Part shown: in pieces, positions 18,160 through 26,151 of the stretch | Numbering within the stretch: the first letter of the stretch is position 1 | Layout of the letters: each line of letters begins with the position of its first letter | NCBI RefSeq assembly: GCF_022763345.1 | Contig: NZ_JALEGS010000050.1 | Coordinates: forward strand, 1 to 64,000 | DNA from: Phaeodactylibacter sp. | Lineage (GTDB): Bacteria > Bacteroidota > Bacteroidia > Chitinophagales > Saprospiraceae | Length of the DNA stretch: 64,000 bases | Direction: 5' to 3' | Notes under the pieces: model-generated | What the model was told of the DNA's origin: nothing | The model's input: only the letters and a program-made list of their open reading frames with translations | The model's database searches: none | Program-made: the position numbers and the translations under genes

Positions 18160-19830
18160 ATGAATAGAGACATTGAAATTGCTCAGCAGGCAACCCTTCA
18201 GGATATTGGAGCGATTGCCGCCAAACTGGGTGTGCCCGAAGGCAGCCTGGAACGCTATGGCCACCACAAAGCCAAACTCCCCCTCTCCCTAATTGATGCA
18301 GAAAAAGCCAGGCAAAGCAACCTTATCCTGGTGACGGCCATTTCCCCAACACCCGCTGGTGAAGGCAAAACGACTGTGTCCATTGGATTGAGCCAGGGGC
18401 TGCAAAAGATCGGGAAGAAAACGGTGGTGGTGCTTCGGGAGCCCTCCCTGGGCCCGGTTTTCGGCATCAAAGGAGGTGCTGCCGGCGGTGGGCAGTCGCA
18501 AGTCCTGCCCATGGAGGACATCAATCTCCACTTTACCGGCGACTTTAGTGCTATTGAGAAGGCCCATAATCTACTGGCCGCACTCATCGACAACAACATT
18601 CAGAGTAAGCAAAATAACTTGGGCATTGATCCCCGGACCGTCCTCTGGAAGCGGGTAATGGACATGAACGACCGGGCTCTCCGGCAAGTTATCGTTGGGC
18701 TGGGCGGCACCGGCAACGGGCTGCCCCGGGAGACCGGCTTTGATATCACTGCGGCTTCAGAAATCATGGCGATTCTGTGCCTATGCGAGAACCGAACTGA
18801 TTTAAAGACGCGCCTCGGCAATATATTCGTTGGCTTCACCTATGACCGTAAGCCGGTTTATGCCCGTGATCTTGGCGCACAGGGCGCGATGGCCGCGCTG
18901 CTCAAAGATGCCATCAAGCCCAATTTGGTTCAGGCGCTGGAAGGCGTACCTGCAATCCTCCACGGTGGCCCTTTTGCTAATATCGCACAGGGGACCAACT
19001 CCGTTATGGCGACCCGAATGGGGCTCAGCCTGGCGGACTATGCGGTCACCGAAGCTGGCTTCGGAGCAGACCTGGGCGCTGAGAAATTCCTGGACATCAA
19101 ATGCCAAAGCGCAGGGTTATCGCCCAAAGCAGCAGTGCTTGTCGCAACCATACGGGCATTAAAGTACCACGGAGGCATCAGCCTGGATGATCTGAAGCAC
19201 CCCAATCCGGAAGCGGTTAAAAAGGGCTTGCCCAATCTGGAGAAGCACCTGGAAAACCTACAGCAATTCGGCCTGCCAGTTGTGGTAGCCATCAACCGGT
19301 TTGTCTACGACAGCGAGGAAGAACTTGCCGCTGTCGAAGCTGCCTGCGCACAGAAAGGCGTAAAAGTAGCCCGCTCAGATGGCTGGGCCCATGGAGGCGA
19401 AGGGACCCGCGCATTGGCAGAAGCCGTTGTGGAACTTGCCGAAAGCGGCAATACCCAGTTCAAGCCCATGTACGAGTGGGGTATGCCCGTAAAGGAAAAA
19501 ATAAAGGCCATTGCCACAAAAATCTACGGCGCTGCTGATGTAGCCTACAGCCGGGAAGCAGAGCGCGATTTACGGCGAATCCGAAAACTGGAGCTGGAAG
19601 GCTTGCCGGTTTGTATCGCCAAAACACAAAAATCTTTGTCGGACGACCCCAAACTAACAGGCCGCCCGAAAGGCTTCACCCTGCACATCCGGGGCATTGA
19701 GATAGCTGCCGGTGCAGGCTTTCTGGTACCTCTTAGCGGAAATATGATGCGCATGCCGGGCCTGCCTGCGGCCCCTGCTGCATTAAATATTGATATTGAT
19801 GACGAAGGCGTGATTTCTGGCTTGTTCTAG
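18160..19830 (+). CDS. fhs: Formate-tetrahydrofolate ligase
   Basis: Makes 10-formyl-tetrahydrofolate from formate, THF and ATP, feeding purine synthesis. The 556-aa length is standard. Motifs: the P-loop TPAGEGKTTVSIGLSQG near residue 65, REPSLGPVFGIKGGAAGGG, AITNPTR-region equivalents, and GFTLHIRGIEIAAGAGFLVPLSGNMMRMPGLP at the C-terminus, with the expected GMPVKEKI before it. Its last 4 bp overlap the 3-prime end of the converging small zinc-finger gene. Adjacent folate genes (pabB, pabC-like) lie upstream but in separate transcripts. Confidence 0.96.
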   Translation: MNRDIEIAQQATLQDIGAIAAKLGVPEGSLERYGHHKAKLPLSLIDAEKARQSNLILVTAISPTPAGEGKTTVSIGLSQGLQKIGKKTVVVLREPSLGPVFGIKGGAAGGGQSQVLPMEDINLHFTGDFSAIEKAHNLLAALIDNNIQSKQNNLGIDPRTVLWKRVMDMNDRALRQVIVGLGGTGNGLPRETGFDITAASEIMAILCLCENRTDLKTRLGNIFVGFTYDRKPVYARDLGAQGAMAALLKDAIKPNLVQALEGVPAILHGGPFANIAQGTNSVMATRMGLSLADYAVTEAGFGADLGAEKFLDIKCQSAGLSPKAAVLVATIRALKYHGGISLDDLKHPNPEAVKKGLPNLEKHLENLQQFGLPVVVAINRFVYDSEEELAAVEAACAQKGVKVARSDGWAHGGEGTRALAEAVVELAESGNTQFKPMYEWGMPVKEKIKAIATKIYGAADVAYSREAERDLRRIRKLELEGLPVCIAKTQKSLSDDPKLTGRPKGFTLHIRGIEIAAGAGFLVPLSGNMMRMPGLPAAPAALNIDIDDEGVISGLF

Positions 19831-20117
19831 TCCTGGCCCTTATCGATGAGGTGGTCTTCCAACGGCAGCCCCTGCCGAAGCAGGTGCAGCCGCTCCTGAC
19901 ACTTTTCGCAGGTGCCCAGGTGGGTGATTAGCTGACGATGGGGCTCGCTGCCCGGTCTTAATTTTCCACGCCAGAAGGCAGTGAGTACCTCATCCGACGG
20001 GCATTCATATACCCTAAGGATTTGCCGGACCGCCCGGTAAACGATATAAGCCGCAATAAGAAGGAATATTGTAAACATCAGCACTTTGTTGACCCGCAAG
20101 GAACAGGGCAATAACAC
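19827..20117 (-). CDS. Small membrane protein with a HxxxCxxC zinc-finger-like motif
   Basis: A 96-aa protein: one N-terminal membrane helix (MFTIFLLIAAYIVYRAV) and a hydrophilic tail with CPSDEVLTAFWRGKL and HLGTCEKCQERLH. The C...H-x3-C-x2-C arrangement resembles the zinc-finger of anti-sigma factors (zf-HC2), where it holds a sigma factor at the membrane. No sigma gene is adjacent, so this role is only a possibility. Met14 (20078) is an alternative start that begins exactly at the helix. Converges on fhs with a 4-bp overlap. Confidence 0.6.
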   Translation of the reverse strand: MLLPCSLRVNKVLMFTIFLLIAAYIVYRAVRQILRVYECPSDEVLTAFWRGKLRPGSEPHRQLITHLGTCEKCQERLHLLRQGLPLEDHLIDKGQD

Positions 20118-20362
20118 CCCTTTCTTCCCGGAATTGAACTATTTATTCGGGAAAGCCGTTTCTAATAATGTAGCAAGTTGTTTAAAAGTTTGTGTAAAAT
20201 TTGGGTTTTCTTGCATTTTTCCTCTAATCATCTGATAATCAATTCACTCGAATAACCGTTCGAAGCGATTATTTTTGATGGCAGAGGCCCCCTGATAAGT
20301 TCCGGAAAATCTGCGCTGCTACATCCAAAACAGGAAAACACATTAACCAGGAAAAAAATTTC

Positions 20363-20539
20363 ATGGCAAAAATTAAAACCCGCAGGGTACAAGTTATTGA
20401 AGCCGGCGCAAAATACGTCACATTGCTCTTTCTCGATCAGCATTGCCAAATCCAGCTACCCAGATTAACTTTTCTGCACCGGAAAGAGTTGGGGCTGTAT
20501 GAAATTTTGAATCCTGAATTCATGAAACCTGCAGTATAA
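20363..20539 (+). CDS. Small basic protein (58 aa), paralog of the 57-aa protein at 21837
   Basis: An ATG at 20363 opens a 58-codon frame ending at 20539, starting MAKIKTRRVQVIEAGAKYV and ending GLYEILNPEFMKPAV. It is real by two signs: it sits 13 bp upstream of the cold-shock gene, and it aligns along its length with the small protein at 21837-22010 (RRVQVIEAGAKYVT / IKVKVLKETSKTVT and KELGLYEIL / VKDGLYEVI). Alternating hydrophobic residues suggest a small all-beta or beta-barrel domain. Function unknown; the company of a CspA-like protein hints at nucleic-acid or stress biology. Confidence 0.65.
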   Translation: MAKIKTRRVQVIEAGAKYVTLLFLDQHCQIQLPRLTFLHRKELGLYEILNPEFMKPAV

Positions 20540-20552
20540 AACCAAGAATACC

Positions 20553-20795
20553 ATGTGGTTAAAGAAAGTTGTGAACTACTTCACTGGAGAGGACGAATCA
20601 TTTGAAAAAAAAGGCAAAGTCAAGTTTTTTAACCGCAAGCGCGGCTATGGCTTCATAGAGCCTGAAAACATGGACAGAGATGTGTTCGTCCACGTCACCA
20701 GTCTGGAAGACAAAATTTCAAAAGGCGATGAAGTTGCCTTCGAGGTGGAAGCCAGCGACAAGGGGCTAGAAGCTCGTAGAGTCCGGTTGATTTAG
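20553..20795 (+). CDS. Cold-shock domain protein with N-terminal extension
   Basis: RNA/ssDNA-binding CspA-type protein, 80 aa. The cold-shock fold starts after a ~18-residue extension (MWLKKVVNYFTGEDESFEKK) with GKVKFFNRKRGYGFIEPE (RNP1) and DVFVHVTSLE (RNP2), then GDEVAFEVEASDKGLEARRVRL. The amphipathic extension is not part of the standard ~65-70 residue domain and may anchor or dimerise it. It lies 13 bp after the 58-aa gene and 47 bp before the 71-aa gene. Confidence 0.92.
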   Translation: MWLKKVVNYFTGEDESFEKKGKVKFFNRKRGYGFIEPENMDRDVFVHVTSLEDKISKGDEVAFEVEASDKGLEARRVRLI

Positions 20796-20842
20796 TATCC
20801 GGCCGTTTAAGATTCATTCTATTTTTTCACTAAACTATTACT

Positions 20843-21058
20843 ATGAAATTGCGTAAGAACTTTGCAATGGGTAAAGGCAAATATTACTTTACGATAAAAT
20901 CTGTCCCCAACAATATTACCATTTTCAGAAAGTCAAAGGATGCTGCTATCATTACTTTTAAGAAGTATCAGAAAGCAGGAAAAGAAATTGAGTGGCTCGG
21001 TAAGTGGGATGGCAAAAAATTCGTGGACAATTCCATGCCTGCTGCTCTAGCTTCCTGA
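20843..21058 (+). CDS. Small basic protein, unknown function
   Basis: A 71-aa protein rich in lysine and aromatic residues (MKLRKNFAMGKGKYYFTIKSV ... KKYQKAGKEIEWLGKWDGKKFVD). I do not recognise the family. Compact pattern with KYYFTIKS and a C-terminal WLGKWDGKKF suggests a small beta-sheet nucleic-acid-binding fold, by inference only. Same strand and close spacing (47 bp) behind the cold-shock gene suggest one transcript. Confidence 0.6.
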   Translation: MKLRKNFAMGKGKYYFTIKSVPNNITIFRKSKDAAIITFKKYQKAGKEIEWLGKWDGKKFVDNSMPAALAS

Positions 21059-21361
21059 TCTGCCCGGATAGAAAGCAAAGTTCAAGTTTCATGCAAGGTT
21101 TTTCTGGTCAGAGATACAACTGGTTGCCTTCTGTATTCCAAGCATCAGGAGGTTACAAACTGGTATTTATCTTTGGCTACAGCCTTTAAATTGGTCTGCT
21201 TTATAGAAACCTGCGAACCTGGCATACAGTATAATACAACTGCATACCAGCCTCGGATCCATATAAAGTTTTGCTAATTCTATCGCACATCACGCTTCTT
21301 CCCTGGTTTTATCCAGGGAGGCGCAACTAGAAATTGTTCCATCATTAAAAGCCTCCATGAT
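21059..21361. other. Gap without a recognised gene
   Basis: About 300 bp with AT-rich sequence. A 61-codon plus-strand frame runs through the first part but has no signal of coding. The only structure seen is a 7-bp stem TCCCTGG (21300-21306) / CCAGGGA (21313-21319) with loop TTTTAT, about 40 bp before the next gene; no T-run follows. Confidence 0.4.
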
Positions 21362-21748
21362 ATGGTTACGTCTGAAAAAGATGAAAAAGTTTACGAAAAG
21401 GCTATTACCTGGGTCAAACAAAGGGGTTACTCTAAAGTGAAAGCCAATGTAGAAGACGAGGAGATTGAAAAACCCACGTCTTTTAAGCAGCCGCCGTCCT
21501 CTCCCGATGAGGAAGAGTCTTATATCACTCCTGATATCACCGCGGTGATGCGGGGCAACAAATGCTACTTTGAAATCGCAATGAAATCAGACCAAAAACA
21601 AGACCTTATCACCAAATGGAAACTGCTTGACCGACTGGCCTCCATCAAAGAGGGAAAGTTCTTCCTCTTCACGCCGCATGGCCACCGCGCCTTCGCCGAC
21701 CGGCTGGTTAAGCAACATGACATCAATGCGACCTTGATTAACATCTAG
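21362..21748 (+). CDS. Hypothetical protein with a possible PD-(D/E)xK-like core
   Basis: A 128-aa acidic-to-basic protein of unknown family. The N-terminal helix (YEKAITWVKQRGY) is followed by a proline/acid-rich stretch, then TPDITAVMRGNKCYFEIAMKS and a helix plus strand (KEGKFFLFTPHGHRAFADRLVKQH). PD followed by a strand and then FEIAMK recalls restriction-endonuclease-like cores, but the spacing is ExxxK rather than ExK, so catalytic activity is not supported. It belongs to the run of small genes between fhs and the esterase. Confidence 0.55.
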   Translation: MVTSEKDEKVYEKAITWVKQRGYSKVKANVEDEEIEKPTSFKQPPSSPDEEESYITPDITAVMRGNKCYFEIAMKSDQKQDLITKWKLLDRLASIKEGKFFLFTPHGHRAFADRLVKQHDINATLINI

Positions 21749-21836
21749 GTGCGCCTTTATTTGACCATAAGACGGTAGCCGATTAATCGAACTTACCGGA
21801 CAACTACTTTCTTCAACATTTTAATCGACAGCAATT

Positions 21837-22010
21837 ATGATAGATCGCAGCATCAAAGTCAAAGTACTCAAGGAAACGTCCAAAACCGTTACCGTACATC
21901 TGACGACTTTAAATAGAAAAATGCCCGTGCCTCGAAAAGAATTCGAAAAGCGCGTAAAAGATGGTCTGTATGAAGTTATCGGTGGTTACGAAGTAGAGGC
22001 TGAAGAGTAA
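21837..22010 (+). CDS. Small protein (57 aa), paralog of the 58-aa protein at 20363
   Basis: ATG at 21837, stop at 22010. The peptide starts MIDRSIKVKVLKETSKTVTV and ends KDGLYEVIGGYEVEAEE. It aligns end to end with the 58-aa protein upstream of the cold-shock gene, sharing the order basic strand, VT-rich strand, basic helix or turn, GLYE(V/I). No domain name recognised. It lies 88 bp after the 128-aa gene on the same strand. Confidence 0.6.
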   Translation: MIDRSIKVKVLKETSKTVTVHLTTLNRKMPVPRKEFEKRVKDGLYEVIGGYEVEAEE

Positions 22011-22063
22011 CGCTTCCCGGACCTGCCGTATTCCCAAAACATGGATAACTGCAATCCAAGAAC

Positions 22064-23476
22064 TTACTTTTGTACCATTAGGCGCTTCATACCTATACAT
22101 TGACCGCTTTTCAGGTAAAAGCCGATCAAGTAGGCAGCAGGCGGCAATCCGGCAAGGCTCATTCTCCGACCATCGGGCTGAATGAGCCTTACTAGTTTGC
22201 CCTCAGCTGTAAAAACCCTGCACTTCAGATCAGGCTTTTCTTCAGGCAGTACAATATATACCGTATCTCCGCCTGGGTTGGGAAACACCTCCACTCTTTT
22301 CATGAAACCCGAGGCCTCTTCTTGGACCTCAGTGTTTACATTGGCAAACAACCACTCGTAGGCAGCCGGGAATTCCCGTTTCCAGTACCATTCAGAATGT
22401 GTTCCGTCCGGGTGCCCTGCTGCAATAACTTCACTCTCTTCAAAACCGGCGTCCAAAAGTACCTGCTCCATGGCCAGCATATCCGCTACCTGCTGCCCGT
22501 TAGCGCCTTCCTGAGCACCGGCAATCATATAAATACGCATATCCTCCTGCTTACCCTGACTGCTGACATGATCATAGCACGCTTCGGCAAACCAAAAAGA
22601 AGCAGAGAAAATGCCTGCTTTGCTAAACACGTCCTGATGCTCCATCGCTGCATAGAGCGAAATCAGCCCGCCCATGCTTGATCCCATAATCCCTGTGTGG
22701 TCCCGCCCCGGCAACGTCCGGTAGTTATCGTCTATATAGGGCTTCAGCGTCTCCACAATGAAATCTACATAGGCATCGCCCTCTCCGCCACCGTAGCTGG
22801 GGTTCACCCATGGGCTATACTCATCCAACCGGGCAGCGCCGCCGTTGTCAATGCCTACCACGATTACGCCGTCATCCCCATTTTGGAACAAGGCGTTGAG
22901 AGATTCATCCACTTCCCACTCACCAAAAGCAGCGGTAGCTGCATCGAAGAGATTCTGCCCATCGTGCATGTAAAGAACCGGATAGTCCGTTGTGGAAGTC
23001 GTGTAATCTGGTGGCAAATAGACCCAAATGCGGCGATTGCGGTCCAGCTGAGGCATGTAAAAGTCTTCCGCCACCACGGAAACGTTATCCGCAGCGGTAG
23101 AACTGCCCGGGCTGTCCCCTTCCCAAGATGCAATTGCCAGATCGACTTCCAGTTGCCCTCCATCATACTCCAGGGTCCGGTTGGGCAGAAAACCGCCATC
23201 CGCATTGCCCTCCACAGTTGCCCAGCTGCCCCGGGTAAACTTGAACATCAGGGTACCCGGATCTGGCTCAAAAGTTAAGGTGTAAGTCCCATCGGCTACT
23301 TCACTAAAGGCATAATCCGGGTTGCCCTCCTCCCAGCCATTGAAGTTGCCTGCCGCATAAAGGACTGCGCCCTCCGGCGTATTGGCTGGCACGCTCGTGA
23401 TATTGAAAGTCACCTGAGCCAGTGCCGTTATCCCGAAAGCGATCCAAATGAATGTAGCCAGAATGATTTGCCTCAT
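22064..23476 (-). CDS. Secreted esterase (esterase D/enterobactin-esterase type) with N-terminal starch-binding-like module and T9SS domain
   Basis: Exported alpha/beta-hydrolase, about 470 aa. Start at 23476 (MRQIILATFIWIAFG) is preferred because it gives a clean signal peptide and because a promoter motif lies between it and the longer start at 23527. Residues ~20-120 (FNITSVPANTP, YAAGNFNGW, PDPGTLMFKFTRGSW) resemble a CBM20/CBM48-type module. The hydrolase follows: VLYMHDGQNLFD, IMGSSMGGLIS with the nucleophile Ser, and later GHPDGTHSEWYW with the likely His. The last ~75 residues (VEVFPNPGGDTVYIVLP ... RLMVQK) are a T9SS sorting domain. Likely cleaves esters on polysaccharide or siderophore; substrate unknown. 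Confidence 0.85.
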   Translation of the reverse strand: MRQIILATFIWIAFGITALAQVTFNITSVPANTPEGAVLYAAGNFNGWEEGNPDYAFSEVADGTYTLTFEPDPGTLMFKFTRGSWATVEGNADGGFLPNRTLEYDGGQLEVDLAIASWEGDSPGSSTAADNVSVVAEDFYMPQLDRNRRIWVYLPPDYTTSTTDYPVLYMHDGQNLFDAATAAFGEWEVDESLNALFQNGDDGVIVVGIDNGGAARLDEYSPWVNPSYGGGEGDAYVDFIVETLKPYIDDNYRTLPGRDHTGIMGSSMGGLISLYAAMEHQDVFSKAGIFSASFWFAEACYDHVSSQGKQEDMRIYMIAGAQEGANGQQVADMLAMEQVLLDAGFEESEVIAAGHPDGTHSEWYWKREFPAAYEWLFANVNTEVQEEASGFMKRVEVFPNPGGDTVYIVLPEEKPDLKCRVFTAEGKLVRLIQPDGRRMSLAGLPPAAYLIGFYLKSGQCIGMKRLMVQK

Positions 23477-23486
23477 CTTTTTTACA

Positions 23487-23494
23487 CAAATATA
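23487..23494 (-). promoter_or_regulatory. TAnnTTTG -7 element for the esterase gene
   Basis: TATATTTG on the minus strand, ten bases before the ATG at 23476, matching the Bacteroidota -7 consensus; no good -33 TTG at the usual distance. Transcripts would have almost no leader, which supports 23476 as the start. Confidence 0.45.
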
Positions 23495-23591
23495 AGGCTT
23501 TAACCCAACCCTCCCGGCTTTTTCCAACGTCTGGCTTTGTGAGAAGTCATCGGGAATAGATCATTTCTAAACTTTTCACAAATTTAACTTT

Positions 23592-24869
23592 ATGAAAACG
23601 ATCCCGACTTTCTATTATCTGATGGGGCTGCTCAGCCTTGCGCTGGCTTTGCCTTCCTGTATACAGGATACTTGCGAAGCCACCACCACCTTTCAGGCTT
23701 ACGAGCCAGTCTATGTGAAACCCGCTGACTTCCGCCATGCTACTGAATTTGAAGCGCCCAGAGATCTGGAAAATCCCGGTAAAATTTATGTTTACCAGGA
23801 TATGCTCCTGATTAATGAGCGTGGTGCAGGCATACACCTGATCGACAACAGCAATCCGGAGGCACCACAGCCCTTTGGGTTTCTGAATATTCCGGGCAAT
23901 GTAGATATGGCAGTCCGTGGCAATATGATCTACGCCGACAACTACGTTGACCTGGTCGCCATTGACATTACCAATCCTAGCAGCCCGGTTTTTGCCGGAC
24001 GGACCGAAGAAGCCATCCCCAGCCATAGCTTTGATGCGGAAATGGGCTATCTGGTCCGGTATGAGGAAGTACCAATGACTGAGGAAGTAGACTGCGATTC
24101 ATATACGGGGAATTCTTTTTGGAGAGACGGCACTTTGTTCGTCGATGTGGCGGCAGGCGGCGTGGCACAGGATTTCGCAAATGAATCCGCCGGGCAGGCG
24201 CAGGATGTGGGCGTTGGAGGCTCAATGGCCAGATTCACCCTCGCCCAGGACCACCTTTATGTGGTAGATGAACACCGGTTGCATGTATTTGGCTTATCCG
24301 CTACCCCAGAGCCAGAAAAGATCAATGTCGTCGATATAGGCTGGGGTATTGAGACCATTTTCCCTTACGGAGACAAGCTATTCATTGGTGCTGCCGACGG
24401 TATGTACATTTTTGACAACAGCGTGCCCACTGCGCCGGAGCAGCTATCGGTATTTCGCCACGCAACAGCTTGCGACCCTGTATTTGTAGATGGGAATATT
24501 GCCTACGTGACGCTCCGGAACGGCACGGAGTGTGAGACTTTTACCAATCAGCTCGATGTAGTCGATGTCACCAACCTCACGGACCCGGTACTGATCAAAA
24601 GCTTCAGCATGCACAACCCACATGGCTTGTCCAAGCTGAATAACGCCTTATACATCTGTGAGAACAAACAGGGCGTAAAGATTTTTGATGCAACCGACCC
24701 CGCAACGGTGGGCAACGAGCAGATTGGAAAAATGACTGGATTCCAGGCGTATGATATCATTACGCTGCAGGGCGGCTTAGCCATTGTTATCGGGGAGGAT
24801 GGCTTATATCAGTACGATATTACCAACCCGGAAGCGCCGCGACGATTGAGCAACTTATTATCGCTGTAG
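23592..24869 (+). CDS. LVIVD-repeat lipoprotein
   Basis: Surface or periplasmic lipoprotein of 425 aa. The signal ends in a lipobox (LALALPSC). LVIVD-type repeats of ~40 residues run through the protein, each with a hydrophobic strand ending in D(I/V)(T/D)NPxxP: DLVAIDITNPSSP, MYIFDNSVPTAP, LDVVDVTNLTDP, VKIFDATDPATV and LYQYDITNPEAP. They are expected to form a beta-propeller. Function of LVIVD proteins is unknown, presumably binding. The next gene starts 1 bp after the stop, so this is the first gene of a probable operon leading to the sigma factor. Confidence 0.85.
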   Translation: MKTIPTFYYLMGLLSLALALPSCIQDTCEATTTFQAYEPVYVKPADFRHATEFEAPRDLENPGKIYVYQDMLLINERGAGIHLIDNSNPEAPQPFGFLNIPGNVDMAVRGNMIYADNYVDLVAIDITNPSSPVFAGRTEEAIPSHSFDAEMGYLVRYEEVPMTEEVDCDSYTGNSFWRDGTLFVDVAAGGVAQDFANESAGQAQDVGVGGSMARFTLAQDHLYVVDEHRLHVFGLSATPEPEKINVVDIGWGIETIFPYGDKLFIGAADGMYIFDNSVPTAPEQLSVFRHATACDPVFVDGNIAYVTLRNGTECETFTNQLDVVDVTNLTDPVLIKSFSMHNPHGLSKLNNALYICENKQGVKIFDATDPATVGNEQIGKMTGFQAYDIITLQGGLAIVIGEDGLYQYDITNPEAPRRLSNLLSL

Positions 24870-24870
24870 T

Positions 24871-25476
24871 ATGGTAAAGCACGTAACAACATGGACGTTT
24901 GCCGCATTTTCAGCTATAGTGCTGCTCCTTCCAGGCATAGGTAAGGCACAGCAAGCCACCGAGAGCACCTTTCAGCCCGGATGGGCGCATGAAGTGCACT
25001 ACGGTAGCCTGATTGGCTCCTCAGATTCAGAAATACAAGCCGGTGCCTCCCTGCAATACATTGGCACCTACCGGATAAAACGTTATCTTGGGATAGGCGG
25101 AGGAATAGGGGCACAAAGCTATCAGTTCAACAGTGGCTACAGCTACTTCCCCTTTTGGGCGGTTTGCAAGCTTTATGACCCTTCCCAAACTGGTGTACAG
25201 CCGTATTTGCAGTTGGCAGCCGGTTACGGGGCGGCGCTTAACCGTAGGGACGATGAGACCCTGCTGGTTGATGCCAAGGGTGGGTTTAATGCCCACGGGG
25301 CGCTGGGCCTGGAAGTCCCCATCCGTCAGGAACTATGCCTGTTGCTAAGCCTGGGCTATCAGTTTCAGGCTGCACAGTCAACATTTGACCATTTTGGCTG
25401 GTGGTGGGGAGACCGGCAGACTACGCAGGAATGGAAGTTCCGGCGTATACAACTGCAAGTTGGAGTTAAATTTTAG
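24871..25476 (+). CDS. Putative outer-membrane beta-barrel protein
   Basis: A 201-aa exported protein with signal peptide (TTWTFAAFSAIVLLLPGIGKAQQ). Strands with aromatic ends (YRIKRYLGIGGGIGAQSY, PYLQLAAGYGAALNRR, CLLLSLGYQFQAAQS, RRIQLQVGVKF at the very C-terminus) resemble a small 8-stranded barrel. Begins 1 bp after the LVIVD stop codon. No family name recognised. Confidence 0.68.
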   Translation: MVKHVTTWTFAAFSAIVLLLPGIGKAQQATESTFQPGWAHEVHYGSLIGSSDSEIQAGASLQYIGTYRIKRYLGIGGGIGAQSYQFNSGYSYFPFWAVCKLYDPSQTGVQPYLQLAAGYGAALNRRDDETLLVDAKGGFNAHGALGLEVPIRQELCLLLSLGYQFQAAQSTFDHFGWWWGDRQTTQEWKFRRIQLQVGVKF

Positions 25477-25480
25477 CCTT

Positions 25481-25583
25481 CTTGGACAAATCTCGTGGTC
25501 AAGTCGAAAAGGGAAGCAAAAGCAACCAACGGGAGCGTTGATTTCCTTTTTGGCTTGACTCTAAATCACGAGATTTGTCTAAG
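25481..25583. repeat. 103-nt imperfect palindrome filling the gap before the sigma factor gene
   Basis: Outer arms CTTGGACAAATCTCGTG (25481-25497) and CACGAGATTTGTCTAAG (25567-25583) pair over 17 bp with one G-U. Inner pairs continue: GTCAAG (25498-25503) with CTTGAC (25554-25559) after a 7-nt bulge, and CAACG/CGTTG around GGAG at the apex. Begins 4 bp after one stop codon and ends 13 bp before the preferred ATG of the sigma factor. Could be a transcript-processing hairpin, a translational block, or a REP/MITE-like element. Confidence 0.85.
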
Positions 25584-25596
25584 AACCAATTTTAAT

Positions 25597-26151
25597 ATGG
25601 CAAAGGACGCATCCGCATATACCGATGAAGAGCTGGTGGAAGGCTGCCTGAAAAACAGGCGGCTTGCTCAGGAGATGCTCTACCGCAAGTACTTCAACAG
25701 TATGATGCGGATGTGCCTGCGATATACCCAGGATAAATCCGTTGCCCTTGAAATCCTGAATACAGGGTTCCTAAGGGTGTTTAAAAAGCTGGAAAAGTAC
25801 TCCTTCAACGGGTCACTGGAAGGCTGGATCAGGAGGCTGGTTTTCCATAGCCTGTCTGATCACTTCAAAAAGCACAACAATCAGGTACATTTTCTCGATC
25901 TGGAAGACCGGGACGGACCTGCACCTGATAATGCGCTAAGCCAGTTATACCTGGAGGATATTCTCAAGCTGGTATCTTATTTGCCGGATGCCACGAGAGA
26001 AGTTTTTTACCTCTATGCTATTGAAGGATACACGCACGTGGAAATTGGAAAGCAGTTGGGGATCAGCACCGGCACCTCAAAATGGCACCTTTCCAATGCC
26101 AGGCAAAAACTGAAACAATTAATCAGAACGCATTACAACCATGCAGGATAA
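25597..26151 (+). CDS. ECF-type RNA polymerase sigma-70 factor
   Basis: Alternative sigma factor, about 184 aa from the preferred ATG at 25597 (MAKDASAYTDEELVEGCLKN); the frame is open back to 25495 but that part lies inside the palindrome. Region 2 is RKYFNSMMRMCLRYTQDK ... NTGFLRVFKKLEKYSF; region 4 is TREVFYLYAIEGYTHVEIGKQLGISTGTSKWHLSNARQKLKQ, with the helix-turn-helix. Its stop overlaps the next start by 11 bp, the usual layout of a sigma factor with a membrane regulator. Target genes may include the sensor kinase or the upstream lipoprotein, but no binding site is shown. Confidence 0.92.
   Translation: MAKDASAYTDEELVEGCLKNRRLAQEMLYRKYFNSMMRMCLRYTQDKSVALEILNTGFLRVFKKLEKYSFNGSLEGWIRRLVFHSLSDHFKKHNNQVHFLDLEDRDGPAPDNALSQLYLEDILKLVSYLPDATREVFYLYAIEGYTHVEIGKQLGISTGTSKWHLSNARQKLKQLIRTHYNHAG

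Noticed and set aside
21362..21748. PD-(D/E)xK nuclease
   Set aside because: Spacing of the acidic residue and lysine is wrong, so only a weak structural hint is kept.
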